A stretch of 64,000 bases of DNA from Anaerolineaceae bacterium (GTDB lineage Bacteria; Chloroflexota; Anaerolineae; Anaerolineales; Anaerolineaceae). The position numbers and the translations under genes were made by a program. Below are positions 17,600-25,719 of the stretch, in pieces (position 1 is the stretch's first letter; every line of letters begins with the position of its first letter). Location of the stretch: NCBI GenBank assembly GCA_016841525.1, contig JAENYZ010000001.1:62001-126000 (forward strand). The letters are read 5' to 3'. The notes under the pieces are model-generated. The model was given only the letters and a program-made list of their open reading frames with translations. It searched no databases and was not told the DNA's origin.

Positions 17600-18616
17600 T
17601 TGGATCGAAAATTCCAGCACAAAAATCAGGAAAAACCATATCTTCTGGGTGTGGATACTGGCTCCAGCAAAACCCATGCTTTGATATCGGATATGTCAGG
17701 AAGGATACTTGGGTTTGGTGAATCAGGATGCGGGAATTACGAAGTGGTTGGTGCAGATGGCTTTATTGAAGCTGTGAATGAAGCTGTGAATGAAGCTGTA
17801 AATAAAGCTTTGTCCTTCGCAGGTGTCAGCAAATCAGCAATTGCTGCGATGGGCTTTGGCTTTTCTGGATACGATTGGCCATCAGAAGCACCAATTATGA
17901 TCAAAGCTATTCGCTCCCTTCAGATCAACAGTCGTTATCAATTCGTGAACGATGTTATGCTCGGTTTAATCGCCGGGTCCACAGAAGGATGGGGGGTTGC
18001 TGCGGATGCCGGTACAGGTAACAATATTATTGGACGGGATAAGTTTGGAAAGATTGGCCGCATTACTGGAAATAGTATACAGTTTGGCGAATTTGGTGGG
18101 GCAAGTGAAATGGTTTGGCGAGCGATGCTCGCTGTAACCTATGCCTGGTCAAAACGCGGACCAGAAACACGCCTTACCAAGTTGTTTATTGATCATGCCC
18201 AGGTTGAAAGTGAATTTGAGTTAATTGAAGCGCTTGCCACGGACAAAATCCATCTTGATCCAGCATTGGCAAAAAATATCATTCAACTCGCTCATGAGGG
18301 GGATTTACAAGCCCAGGAAGCAGTAAAATTCTCTGCCAATGAATTAGCTTTGAATGTAAATGCTGTAATCCGGCAGCTAAAATTTGAAACCATTGATTTT
18401 AAAGTTATCAAGATGGGAAGTGTCTTCAAAGCCGGGGATATTTATATTAAACCATTTCAAGAAACCATTCAACAATTTGCTCCAAAGGCAAAGTTCGTCC
18501 ATCTACTTGTCCCGCCAGTCGTCGGTGCAGTGCTTCTGGCTGCCGAGGTATCAGGACTTCCTTCCGAATCGTTACGAAAGCAATTATTCCGGTCTGTGGG
18601 TGATATTTTATCTTAA
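17600..18616 (+). CDS. BadF/BadG/BcrA/BcrD-type sugar kinase (GlcNAc kinase-like)
   Basis: A 338-residue actin-fold ATPase like eukaryotic N-acetylglucosamine kinase and bacterial MurK. Phosphate-1 motif GVDTGSSKTHALI is at about residues 14-26, the phosphate-2 motif VAADAGTGNNIIG near 133-145, and GEFGGASEM after it. It probably phosphorylates an amino sugar or glycoside using ATP. The start is TTG, with GGAG upstream inside the end of the GH4 gene. Residues 57-71 contain a three-fold EAVN repeat encoded by a 12-bp tandem repeat at 17768-17803. It is co-transcribed with the GH4 gene, suggesting that it makes that enzyme's substrate or handles its product. Confidence 0.8.
   Translation: MDRKFQHKNQEKPYLLGVDTGSSKTHALISDMSGRILGFGESGCGNYEVVGADGFIEAVNEAVNEAVNKALSFAGVSKSAIAAMGFGFSGYDWPSEAPIMIKAIRSLQINSRYQFVNDVMLGLIAGSTEGWGVAADAGTGNNIIGRDKFGKIGRITGNSIQFGEFGGASEMVWRAMLAVTYAWSKRGPETRLTKLFIDHAQVESEFELIEALATDKIHLDPALAKNIIQLAHEGDLQAQEAVKFSANELALNVNAVIRQLKFETIDFKVIKMGSVFKAGDIYIKPFQETIQQFAPKAKFVHLLVPPVVGAVLLAAEVSGLPSESLRKQLFRSVGDILS
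17768..17803 (+). repeat. Three-copy 12-bp tandem repeat inside the kinase gene
   Basis: Copies at 17768-17779 and 17780-17791 are identical (GAAGCTGTGAAT) and the third, 17792-17803, differs by one base. Each encodes Glu-Ala-Val-Asn in frame, lengthening a surface helix. The near identity suggests recent duplication by replication slippage. Confidence 0.9.
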
Positions 18617-18758
18617 TGTCAATTGAACCATTTCTATTCAACAAATAACATGAATTTGCTGTATACTTGCAGTGAAGTCTGGCCAATCCAAGCAAATCCT
18701 CACTTATAACGGGTTGGCGAGATACCAATAGAAATTTCTAATGATCAGGAGAGAAATA

Positions 18759-20003
18759 ATGGAAAAATTGGCAGTGCTTGGTGGTGAGCCAATCCGAAGT
18801 GAAAAGTATCCTGCCTGGCCAATTTTCGACGAGCGCGATATTGAGGCCGTCACAAGGACTGTGAAATCAGGACGTTGGGGTGGATTGCCATATCCAGGAC
18901 CGAATACTGCAGAATTTGCAGTTAAATTTGCAGAAATGCAAGGAGGTGGTTACGCGGTACCCATGCTGAACGGCACCATCACAATGGAGGTGGCATTAAG
19001 GGCAGCAGGTATTGGTTGGGGTGAGGAGGTAATTGTGCCGGCCTACACTTTTCAAGCAACAGCATATGCACCAATGGCTGCAGGTGCCCTCCCTGTGCTT
19101 GTTGATATCGATCCAGAGACCTATTGCATCGATCCCAATAAAGTTGAAAAAGCCATAACCGAAAAAACAAAAGCGATTATTGTGGTCCACATTGCGGCCC
19201 AAATGGCGGATATGGATGCAATCATGGAGATTGCACGGACCCACAAACTGGTCGTCATTGAAGATAGCGCTCATGCACACGGGGCAAAATGGCGAGATAT
19301 GGGTGCTGGTACCATTGGAGATTTTGGCTCATTCAGCCTCCAATCCGCAAAGAGCCTTACAACAGGAGAAGGCGGCGTCTTATTGTGTAAAGATCCTGTA
19401 ATGGCACAGAGAGCGTCAAGCATCATTGATTGCGGACGCCCGAAAGATCCTGATGGATTAGAATACACCATGGGCGTTAACTATCGCTGGTCGGAGTTAC
19501 ATGCAGCACTGGGATTGGTTGCCCTCGAACGTTTTCCTGATCAACTAAAAGAGCGTGAGTCAATGGCAGATTACCTGGAGGAATCCTTAAGTGAAGTTCC
19601 CGGCGTGAAAATGTTAAAACGTGATTTGCGGCTTACAAGACGTAGTTTTTACCGTTACATCATAAAAATTGATCCGGATTTTTTTAGATGTAATAACGAA
19701 ACCTTTTGTAAGGCTCTGACGGCTGAAGGTATTCCTGTGGACACAGGCTATCCCCCAATGAACAAGTACGAATTATTCCAGCCTGGACTCTCAAAATTAC
19801 CTGTACCCTCCGCATTTCCGGAATATTTTGATTTTGAATCCATGTCTTTTCCAGCTGCCGAGCGCGCACGGTGGCAAGAATCCGTATGGATGGGTGAATA
19901 TATATTCCGTTCAGGGAAGCAAGGTGTCGATGATTTAATTAACGGTCTAAATAAGTTGGTCAAGCATCGTGATGATCTCGACGCCGTAAACATAAATGCA
20001 TAA
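18759..20003 (+). CDS. DegT/DnrJ/EryC1/StrS-family aminotransferase
   Basis: A 414-residue PLP-dependent sugar aminotransferase-type protein. The PLP aldimine Lys is Lys198 in SAKSLTTGEGG, the pyridine-N partner Asp169 in EDSAHAHGA, and GSFS precedes the lysine as in the family. Such enzymes transaminate keto-sugars or, in the StsC/BtrR group, keto-inositols; NTFCKALTAEGIPVDTGYPPM near the C-terminus resembles the latter subgroup. The start at 18759 is set by AGGAG seven bases upstream (in-frame ATG at 18741 rejected). It follows the GH4/kinase pair by 142 bp on the same strand and is closed by a terminator, so an amino-sugar theme is plausible. Confidence 0.85.
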   Translation: MEKLAVLGGEPIRSEKYPAWPIFDERDIEAVTRTVKSGRWGGLPYPGPNTAEFAVKFAEMQGGGYAVPMLNGTITMEVALRAAGIGWGEEVIVPAYTFQATAYAPMAAGALPVLVDIDPETYCIDPNKVEKAITEKTKAIIVVHIAAQMADMDAIMEIARTHKLVVIEDSAHAHGAKWRDMGAGTIGDFGSFSLQSAKSLTTGEGGVLLCKDPVMAQRASSIIDCGRPKDPDGLEYTMGVNYRWSELHAALGLVALERFPDQLKERESMADYLEESLSEVPGVKMLKRDLRLTRRSFYRYIIKIDPDFFRCNNETFCKALTAEGIPVDTGYPPMNKYELFQPGLSKLPVPSAFPEYFDFESMSFPAAERARWQESVWMGEYIFRSGKQGVDDLINGLNKLVKHRDDLDAVNINA

Positions 20004-20020
20004 AGCCCAATTAAAACAAA

Positions 20021-20050
20021 AAAACTGCCGCGTGTGAACGGGGCAGTTTT
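20021..20050. terminator. Bidirectional terminator
   Basis: A 9-bp stem (20021-20029 with 20042-20050) is flanked by A residues on the left and T residues on the right, so it can act on both strands. It lies between the convergent DegT and gamma-glutamyltransferase genes. Confidence 0.8.
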
Positions 20051-20072
20051 ATCTTTTAATTGAATATGTCCA

Positions 20073-21758
20073 TCAATATCCCATTGCAAAGCCATCTTTT
20101 CGCGGGTCAGAACCCGCTGCAAGAACGCCGGTTTTTGGATCACGTTGAATGACCTGTCCCCCGCCAAAAATAATCCGTTCCAGTCCGCTGATAGGCGTCA
20201 CGTGATGACCCTTGCGGGATAGAGCAGCCATCTCTTCAAAACTAAATCCTCTTTCTAACAAAACTTTCCCACCAGAATCTTCGGCCCCAATGCCCTCTCC
20301 CGGTTGAACATCGATATTAAAGCGGGGCATATCCAGGGCTTGCTGCGGATTGTGTTTGAAATCCACGAGGTTTGATAATACTTGAAGATGTGCCTGGGGC
20401 TGCATAAAACCACCCATGATGCCAAAACTTGCAAATAATTCGTCATCCTTTGTAATCATCCCAGGGATAATTGTGTGATATGGGCGTTTTCCGCCTTCTA
20501 AAGCATTGGGATGTTTGTGATCCAGGCTGAACAAAGCCCCTCGATTTTGAAGCAAAACACCGGTGCCTGGGACCACCAGACCCGTACCGGGGCCTGTGTA
20601 AAGGCTGGCAATGAAAGAGCATGCATTTCCTTCACCATCCACGACACTTAAATAGACAGTATCTTCCCCTACAGCATGAATTCCCGATTGCAAATGCTTG
20701 GTGGTGTGCTGAGGATGAATCGCCTGTCTGAGATTTTGGATATTAGCTTCGGAAAATAGCTCCTCATAGGGAATATCAGCAAATTTTGGATCTGAGACCC
20801 AGTTGAAAGCTTCTGCAAAACCCAAACGTAAGCATTCAATTAATGTATGTGTCCGTTCCAAATTATCCATTCTTGCAATGTCAAATCCATTTGCGATTTT
20901 TGCAGCTACAATTGCTGCTAAACCCTGCCCGTTTGGGGGGCACTCGTACAAACGAACACCATGATAATCAGCGAAAATCGGATCCACCCATTCAGCTTCA
21001 AAACCCTCCAGATCCGATGGTTCCAACCATCCATCATATTTCCGCACATGCTCGCATAATTTTTTAGCAAATTCACCTGTGTAGACATAATCTTTTCCAA
21101 ATGTTGCAATATTTGTCAGTGTTTCACCAAGTGTTGGCAAGGTGATGACTTCACCCACTTCCGGTGCTCTGCCGTTGATAAGGAATTCATTTCCGGAAGG
21201 TTGCGCTGGACCAGTGACTTGAAGATGTTTCGGTTTGGTCTCGTCTAAATTTTTGCGCAGCAATCGAGGAGCGCTTATCTTCCAGGTCGCACCAATCCAT
21301 TCTGTGACGGGATAGCCTTCATAAGCATAACGAATTGCGCGGGCAAGTAATTCTTTAAATGACATTGTGCCAAATCGAGTTCGCAGTGCTTGCCATCCAG
21401 CAACAGCACCCGGAACGCTTACTGCTTGCCCGTTGAAAAGGGGTACTTCTTCATAACCTGCCCGTTTCAATTCATCGATCGATGCTTTCCTGGCACTTGG
21501 TCCGCTACCATTCAACGCAAACACCTTTTTGGCTTTCGCATCCCAGTATAAGGCAAAACAATCGCCACCCACACCGTTAGAAAAGGGCTCAACAACATTA
21601 AGCGCTGCCGCAATGGCAATCGCTGCATCTGCAGCATTGCCCCCTCTACGAAGAATGTCAAGTCCTGCAAGGCTTGCCAGGGGTTGGCTCGAACCTACCA
21701 TTCCATTCTTGGCTAACACATTGCTGCGACGAGAACGAAATTCAAAATCATATTGCAT
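20073..21758 (-). CDS. Gamma-glutamyltransferase family protein
   Basis: A 561-residue Ntn-hydrolase proenzyme that would cleave itself just before Thr367 (GED-TVYLSVVD), the nucleophile of the small subunit; GPGTG and the NRGALFSLD loop follow. The large-subunit part shows GGNAADAAIA and PFSNGVGGDCF. No signal peptide is present, so it is cytoplasmic, unlike E. coli Ggt; it resembles the YwrD group. It would hydrolyse or transfer gamma-glutamyl groups from glutathione-like or other amides. The start at 21758 has GGTGAT just upstream; an in-frame ATG at 21776 adds six residues without a ribosome site. It is a single-gene unit. Confidence 0.9.
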   Translation of the reverse strand: MQYDFEFRSRRSNVLAKNGMVGSSQPLASLAGLDILRRGGNAADAAIAIAAALNVVEPFSNGVGGDCFALYWDAKAKKVFALNGSGPSARKASIDELKRAGYEEVPLFNGQAVSVPGAVAGWQALRTRFGTMSFKELLARAIRYAYEGYPVTEWIGATWKISAPRLLRKNLDETKPKHLQVTGPAQPSGNEFLINGRAPEVGEVITLPTLGETLTNIATFGKDYVYTGEFAKKLCEHVRKYDGWLEPSDLEGFEAEWVDPIFADYHGVRLYECPPNGQGLAAIVAAKIANGFDIARMDNLERTHTLIECLRLGFAEAFNWVSDPKFADIPYEELFSEANIQNLRQAIHPQHTTKHLQSGIHAVGEDTVYLSVVDGEGNACSFIASLYTGPGTGLVVPGTGVLLQNRGALFSLDHKHPNALEGGKRPYHTIIPGMITKDDELFASFGIMGGFMQPQAHLQVLSNLVDFKHNPQQALDMPRFNIDVQPGEGIGAEDSGGKVLLERGFSFEEMAALSRKGHHVTPISGLERIIFGGGQVIQRDPKTGVLAAGSDPRKDGFAMGY

Positions 21759-22161
21759 TATAATCACCCATCTCATCTATAGGATATGCTGACCATAAAT
21801 TATACATTAATAGGCTGGCTTTATCGGTTTAATTCTGTTCTTTGATTCAGATTTTGCAGGAGACAATTTCCAGATCGTTTAGCCCCCCAGTAGATAACGA
21901 ATAACAAATGTCCCGAGAATACGACATTTTTCTTGAGCTAAATCAGGTGCCTTACAAAATGGGATTATTTTTTTTGTGATGCCACTACACCACACAATAA
22001 TTTCTTATCCTTGTTCAGTTTGAGAACTAGAAATTACAGGATGTTGATATCGTAAATTTTGAAATAACATATCCACCCGGAACAAAATAGCGAATTGCCA
22101 AGAAACAGAAAAAAGAAGAGCACCACAACCCGAATTTGCTTTCCGGGTTGTGGTTATAGTT
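21759..22161. other. Intergenic stretch without a gene
   Basis: About 400 bases separate the gamma-glutamyltransferase start from the end of the DUF5320 gene. It contains the ggt upstream region and the terminator hairpin at 22122-22154. I see no open frame of useful length, no tRNA and no repeat in the remainder. Confidence 0.6.
22122..22154 (-). terminator. Terminator after the PadR-DUF5320 unit
   Basis: A perfect 11-bp stem (22122-22132 with 22144-22154) lies 7 bases beyond the DUF5320 stop codon. On the minus strand it is followed by a short C/T stretch and then a T run. Confidence 0.75.
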
Positions 22162-22434
22162 TTACTGGTTTTGTTCCATATCCCTCAAGCGTTGATTAAC
22201 TGCGTCTAATTGCTGAGAGAGCCATTGTTTCTCAGAATCAAGTTGCGATTTTTCATCAGTTATGGTTGGCACTGCACGCCAGCGCGCAGGCCAAAATCCT
22301 CGACCGCCACCCCGTCTTCCGCGTCCAAATTCAAAAAATCCTCGATTTGTTCTTTGGTTTCCCTGGCCGCATGGGCCAAAACCTCTCCCGTTTGGACCAG
22401 ATCCACCTGGTCCTGTACCATCAAATCCTGGCAT
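22162..22434 (-). CDS. DUF5320-type Gly/Arg-rich small protein
   Basis: A 90-residue protein starting MPGFDGTGPGGSGPNGRG, the hallmark of DUF5320. Residues about 2-50 are Gly, Arg and Phe rich and probably disordered; residues about 58-90 form a coiled-coil-like helix (LDSEKQWLSQQLDAVNQRL). Members sit beside NifX/NifB-like and Mrp-type ATPase genes in anaerobes, but their function is unknown. A strong GGAGG precedes the ATG. It is encoded 36 bases after the PadR gene and is probably co-transcribed with it, divergent from the NifX-like gene. Confidence 0.85.
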   Translation of the reverse strand: MPGFDGTGPGGSGPNGRGFGPCGQGNQRTNRGFFEFGRGRRGGGRGFWPARWRAVPTITDEKSQLDSEKQWLSQQLDAVNQRLRDMEQNQ

Positions 22435-22470
22435 AACAACCTCCGTTTCTAAAACTTTGCCAATATTTAC

Positions 22471-22911
22471 TTATTCATTCTGATTGTTAATACTTTGCAA
22501 TATCATTTTTATGCGATCCACAGTTTCACGTAAGGATATCTCCGCTCTCTTCAGTGCTGAACGACCTTCTTTTGTAAGTGCATATACTCTTCTTGGTGGC
22601 CCCTGGGTCCGTTCGTCTTCCCAGTCAGATTGCACCAAACCAATTTCTTCAAACTCACGTAAAATTCGGTAAACGACACTAGGGCTGATCGATTCAAGCC
22701 CCAGAGAAGCAAGCTTGTCCAATAAGCCATAACCATGCATTTTTTCTTCATTGAGAAAAGCGAGCAAAGCAGGTTCAATTAATCGAACATCCATGAGAGA
22801 ATAATCCCCCATCCAACGCATGCCGCGCCCCAATCTCCTGCCAGGTCCTCGGCCGCGACCTAATCCTCTTCCATACCCATTTGTCCCAATATCTTTTATG
22901 TCGTCCTGCAT
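22471..22911 (-). CDS. PadR-family regulator with RG-rich N-terminus
   Basis: A 146-residue repressor-type protein. Residues about 50-130 are a PadR winged helix (ALLAFLNEEKMHGYGLLDKL, then SPSVVYRILREFEEIGLV and the wing RRVYALTKEG). Residues about 10-33 form a run of Gly-Arg repeats absent from ordinary PadR proteins, possibly an extra nucleic-acid-binding tail. The start at 22911 is supported by AAGGA eight bases upstream; the outer ATG at 22953 would run through the palindrome at 22944-22964. It likely controls itself, DUF5320 and the divergent NifX-ATPase operon. Confidence 0.85.
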   Translation of the reverse strand: MQDDIKDIGTNGYGRGLGRGRGPGRRLGRGMRWMGDYSLMDVRLIEPALLAFLNEEKMHGYGLLDKLASLGLESISPSVVYRILREFEEIGLVQSDWEDERTQGPPRRVYALTKEGRSALKRAEISLRETVDRIKMILQSINNQNE

Positions 22912-22943
22912 AAGTTTTATCCTTTTAACTATATTATAAACAT

Positions 22944-22964
22944 CTATTGTCAAATAGTCAATAG
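22944..22964. promoter_or_regulatory. Candidate PadR operator in the divergent region
   Basis: CTATTG (22944-22949), a 9-bp spacer and CAATAG (22959-22964) form a perfect inverted repeat between the PadR gene and the NifX-like gene. Half-sites of this form also occur upstream of the other PadR gene at 44711-44729. Confidence 0.5.
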
Positions 22965-23022
22965 TGTGAGATAATGACTCAGTACTATAATTTCTGTCAA
23001 TCTTTCAAATATAGGAGCAATT

Positions 23023-23358
23023 ATGATTATCGTGATCTCAAGTTTAGGAAAAACTTTAGAAAGCCCACCAAACCCAAGGTTTGGAAGAACAGAATTCTTT
23101 ATCAAATACAATTCTGAGGACAACACCTGGGAAGCACTTGAGAACCCTGCTGTAACCCAGCGAGGTGGTGCAGGTATAGCTGCCTCACAATTTTTGGTCA
23201 ATCATAACATATCAGCTGCTATCAGCGGTCATTTTGGGCCTAATGCATACAGCGCTTTAAATTCAGCAAAAATTAAGATGTTTACATTCCAAAATAATTA
23301 CGAAACGGTTAGTGATGTAATCCAGGCTTACGAACAAAATTCTTTAGAAGAAGCATAA
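23023..23358 (+). CDS. NifX/NifB-type (dinitrogenase Fe-Mo cofactor) domain protein
   Basis: A 111-residue protein of the dinitrogenase iron-molybdenum cofactor-binding fold. RFGRTEFFIKYN and ENPAVTQRGGAGIAASQFLVNHN, then SGHFGPNAYSAL, match the family. Stand-alone members exist in many non-diazotrophic anaerobes and are thought to bind or carry metal clusters. It is first in a four-gene plus-strand run (NifX-like, two ferredoxin-MinD ATPases, TrmO), 15 bases before the first ATPase gene. No nif structural genes are in the window, so nitrogen fixation is not implied. Confidence 0.9.
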   Translation: MIIVISSLGKTLESPPNPRFGRTEFFIKYNSEDNTWEALENPAVTQRGGAGIAASQFLVNHNISAAISGHFGPNAYSALNSAKIKMFTFQNNYETVSDVIQAYEQNSLEEA

Positions 23359-23373
23359 ATTCGGAAAAATTCT

Positions 23374-24237
23374 ATGAAAATTGCGATCGCCAGTGGAAAA
23401 GGTGGGACCGGTAAAACAATGGTTGCTACCAGTATGGCAGCTGCCCTAGCGCCGATCCACAACATACAAATGTTAGATTGTGATGTTGAAGCACCAAATG
23501 CACATCTATTCTTAAATCCAACAATCAATGAAATTAAGCCAGCAAGTATAAATATACCCACTATCGATTATGAGCAATGTATTCTCTGCGGGCAATGCGT
23601 TGATATTTGTGAATTTAATGCATTGGCGTTGTTAGGGGATAAGATTGAGGTTTTTGAGCAGCTTTGCCATGGCTGCGGGAGCTGCTCAATTCACTGCCCT
23701 GTTAATGCAATCACAGAAACTCCCAGGAAAATTGGGGAATTGAAATTTGGCACGTTTAATAAAAATCGCCCGTTTTTATTTGGAGAATTAACAATCAGCG
23801 AGCCTATGTCAACACCCATTATTCGTCAATTAAAGTCAAATATGAAGGATGATGTTGAAGTCACAATTCTGGACTCGCCGCCTGGTGCTTCCTGTTCTGT
23901 TGTGGCTACACTTCATGATGCTGATTATGTAATCCTTGTTACTGAGCCCACACCTTTTGGATTACATGATCTAAAACAAATGATTGGGGTCATCTCTGAG
24001 ACAGGATCCCTGGCAGGTGTCATAATCAATCGCGATGGCATCGGGGATTCGGCTGTTGAAGATTTTCTTTCAAAAAATGGCTATCCAATCTTAATGAAAA
24101 TCCCGTATCAAGAGAATATTGCAGAAGGTCTGGCTTCAGGGAAACTATTAATAGATATCATCCCAGAATTTGAAGATGCTTTTTTAAACCTTTATGAGAT
24201 GATCAAAGAGCAAATCCATGAGGAGATATATCATTGA
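23374..24237 (+). CDS. MinD/CooC-type ATPase with ferredoxin insert (first copy)
   Basis: A 287-residue P-loop ATPase of the deviant Walker type (GKGGTGKT at residues 8-15, D35CDVEAPN switch region, DSPPGAS near 170). A two-cluster ferredoxin domain is inserted, with Cys at 69/72/75/79 and 98/101/104/108. Such Mrp/CooC-like proteins are thought to use ATP to move metal clusters onto target proteins. It runs into the second copy with overlapping stop and start, so the two probably work as a pair, perhaps as a heterodimer. Confidence 0.9.
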   Translation: MKIAIASGKGGTGKTMVATSMAAALAPIHNIQMLDCDVEAPNAHLFLNPTINEIKPASINIPTIDYEQCILCGQCVDICEFNALALLGDKIEVFEQLCHGCGSCSIHCPVNAITETPRKIGELKFGTFNKNRPFLFGELTISEPMSTPIIRQLKSNMKDDVEVTILDSPPGASCSVVATLHDADYVILVTEPTPFGLHDLKQMIGVISETGSLAGVIINRDGIGDSAVEDFLSKNGYPILMKIPYQENIAEGLASGKLLIDIIPEFEDAFLNLYEMIKEQIHEEIYH

Positions 24238-25157
24238 TGTCGTCTCTAAACAAAGTTGTAAAAGAATTAGTCATCCTGAGTGGAAAAGGCGGCACCGGGA
24301 AAACGAGTATAACAGCCGCCCTGGTTCACCTGGCTTCTCAATCGCCAACAAAGAGCATATTTGTTGATGCTGATGTTGATGCAGCCAATCTTGCGTTAGT
24401 CACCAGCGCAGAGCACCTGGAACAGCATGATTTTATCAGTAGTAAATTAGCGCAAATAGATCCAGAACGCTGTAATCTATGCAATGAATGCTATGAAGTA
24501 TGCCGGTATGACGCGATCGAATTGCCCACAGAAGCAAATCCCACATATCGGGTCATTGATTTATTATGTGATGGATGTGTCTCTTGTGTATACAGCTGTC
24601 CACAATCAGCCATTAAGATGATCGACCAACAAGATGGCGTGTGGTTTTTTTCTTCCTCCCCTTATGGACCTCTCTTTCATGCAGAACTTTTCCCAGCAGC
24701 AGAAAATTCAGGAAAATTAGTTACCCTGATCCGACAACGTACAAAACAATTCGCTGAAAATAATGGGGGTCATCCCCTGATAATAATTGATGGGCCTCCT
24801 GGTATCGGCTGTCCAGTCATTGCTAGCAGCACAGGTGTTGATCTGGCTTTATTAGTTGCAGAACCTGGATTATCAGGAAGTCACGACTTGCGACGAGTGG
24901 TACAAACATTAGAACATTTTCAAATACCCCAGGTAATTTGCATCAATAAAGCCAACCTCTATAAAAAAGGTGTGGAAGAAATCAAGTATTTTGCAGAAGA
25001 AAATAATATCCAAATTATAGGTGAACTCCCCTTTGACACGTCTATACCAAAAGCCATGGTTCAGTCCAAACCCGTCACAGTATTTTCACCCAACAGCCCT
25101 GCTTCCAATGAAATTAAAAAGCTTTGGGAAAAACTTCAAAAAATATTATTTGATTAA
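24234..25157 (+). CDS. MinD/CooC-type ATPase with ferredoxin insert (second copy)
   Basis: A 307-residue paralogue of the preceding gene: deviant Walker A SGKGGTGKTS at about residues 16-25, DADVDAANL, ferredoxin Cys at 80/83/86/90 and 112/115/118/122, and DGPPGIGCP. Sequence identity to the first copy looks low outside motifs, so the duplication is old. The start may be TTG 24234 (GAGGAG eight bases upstream) or ATG 24237, which overlaps the preceding stop codon by one base. It probably partners with the first copy in cluster or cofactor handling. Confidence 0.9.
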   Translation: MMSSLNKVVKELVILSGKGGTGKTSITAALVHLASQSPTKSIFVDADVDAANLALVTSAEHLEQHDFISSKLAQIDPERCNLCNECYEVCRYDAIELPTEANPTYRVIDLLCDGCVSCVYSCPQSAIKMIDQQDGVWFFSSSPYGPLFHAELFPAAENSGKLVTLIRQRTKQFAENNGGHPLIIIDGPPGIGCPVIASSTGVDLALLVAEPGLSGSHDLRRVVQTLEHFQIPQVICINKANLYKKGVEEIKYFAEENNIQIIGELPFDTSIPKAMVQSKPVTVFSPNSPASNEIKKLWEKLQKILFD

Positions 25158-25183
25158 TAAACTTAGCAAGGGAATATTGATTA

Positions 25184-25642
25184 ATGGACAATGAAGTCAT
25201 TAAATTTCGAAAAATAGGCACATTGTATTCACCCCATAAAAATACCCAGGACATGCCTCGACAGCCAAAGTTTGCGAAGGGCATTCAAGGAAAAGTAGTC
25301 CTTGAACCAGAATTTATTGAAGGTTTACGTGATTTAGAGGGATTTTCACATATCTATTTGATTTGCTATCTTCACCAGGTTAAAGGCTATAAACTTACAG
25401 CAATTCCCCCATTAGATAACAAACCACACGGAGTATTTGCTTCGCGATCGCCTAATCGGCCTAATCCTATCGGTTTGTCTGTTGTGAAATTGATTTCAAT
25501 TCAAGATAATGTTCTGACCGTTGAAGATGTTGATTTACTGGATGGCACGCCAGTACTGGATATTAAACCTTACAGTCCAACGTTTGATATAAATGAGAAA
25601 ATGAGGTTTGGATGGATTGAAAACACGAATGAAAAAGAATAA
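25184..25642 (+). CDS. trmO: TrmO-type tRNA methyltransferase (TsaA/YaeB family)
   Basis: A 152-residue beta-barrel SAM-dependent enzyme of the TsaA/VirR family; E. coli TrmO N6-methylates t6A37 in tRNA-Thr. The family signature is plain: RKIGTLYSPHK, DLEGFSHIYLICYLH, GVFASRSPNRPNPIGLSVVKL and LDGTPVLDIKPY. It lacks the C-terminal domain of E. coli TrmO, as most short homologues do. In anaerobes these short forms often travel with NifX/Mrp genes, as here, so a role other than tRNA modification is possible. Confidence 0.8.
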   Translation: MDNEVIKFRKIGTLYSPHKNTQDMPRQPKFAKGIQGKVVLEPEFIEGLRDLEGFSHIYLICYLHQVKGYKLTAIPPLDNKPHGVFASRSPNRPNPIGLSVVKLISIQDNVLTVEDVDLLDGTPVLDIKPYSPTFDINEKMRFGWIENTNEKE

Positions 25643-25719
25643 CTAATTTTTCACATCCTTAACCAACCTGAGAAAAAAGGTTAAAACATTGCTTGATTGA
25701 AAAATCTAAAGATTTTTAT

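Noticed and set aside
17768-17803. Start of a CRISPR array
   Set aside because: The repeats are 12 bp, directly adjacent without spacers, and in frame within a kinase gene.
18682-18718. Hairpin between the kinase and DegT genes
   Set aside because: An 8-bp stem with a G-T pair and 21-nt loop, without T run or recognised motif; could be chance.
23023-23358. Evidence for nitrogen fixation
   Set aside because: Stand-alone NifX-like domains are common in non-diazotrophs, and no nifHDK, nifE or nifN gene is present.
25660-25685. Hairpin after trmO as terminator
   Set aside because: The stem (TTAACC/GGTTAA) is short and AT-rich and no T run follows; support is too weak.
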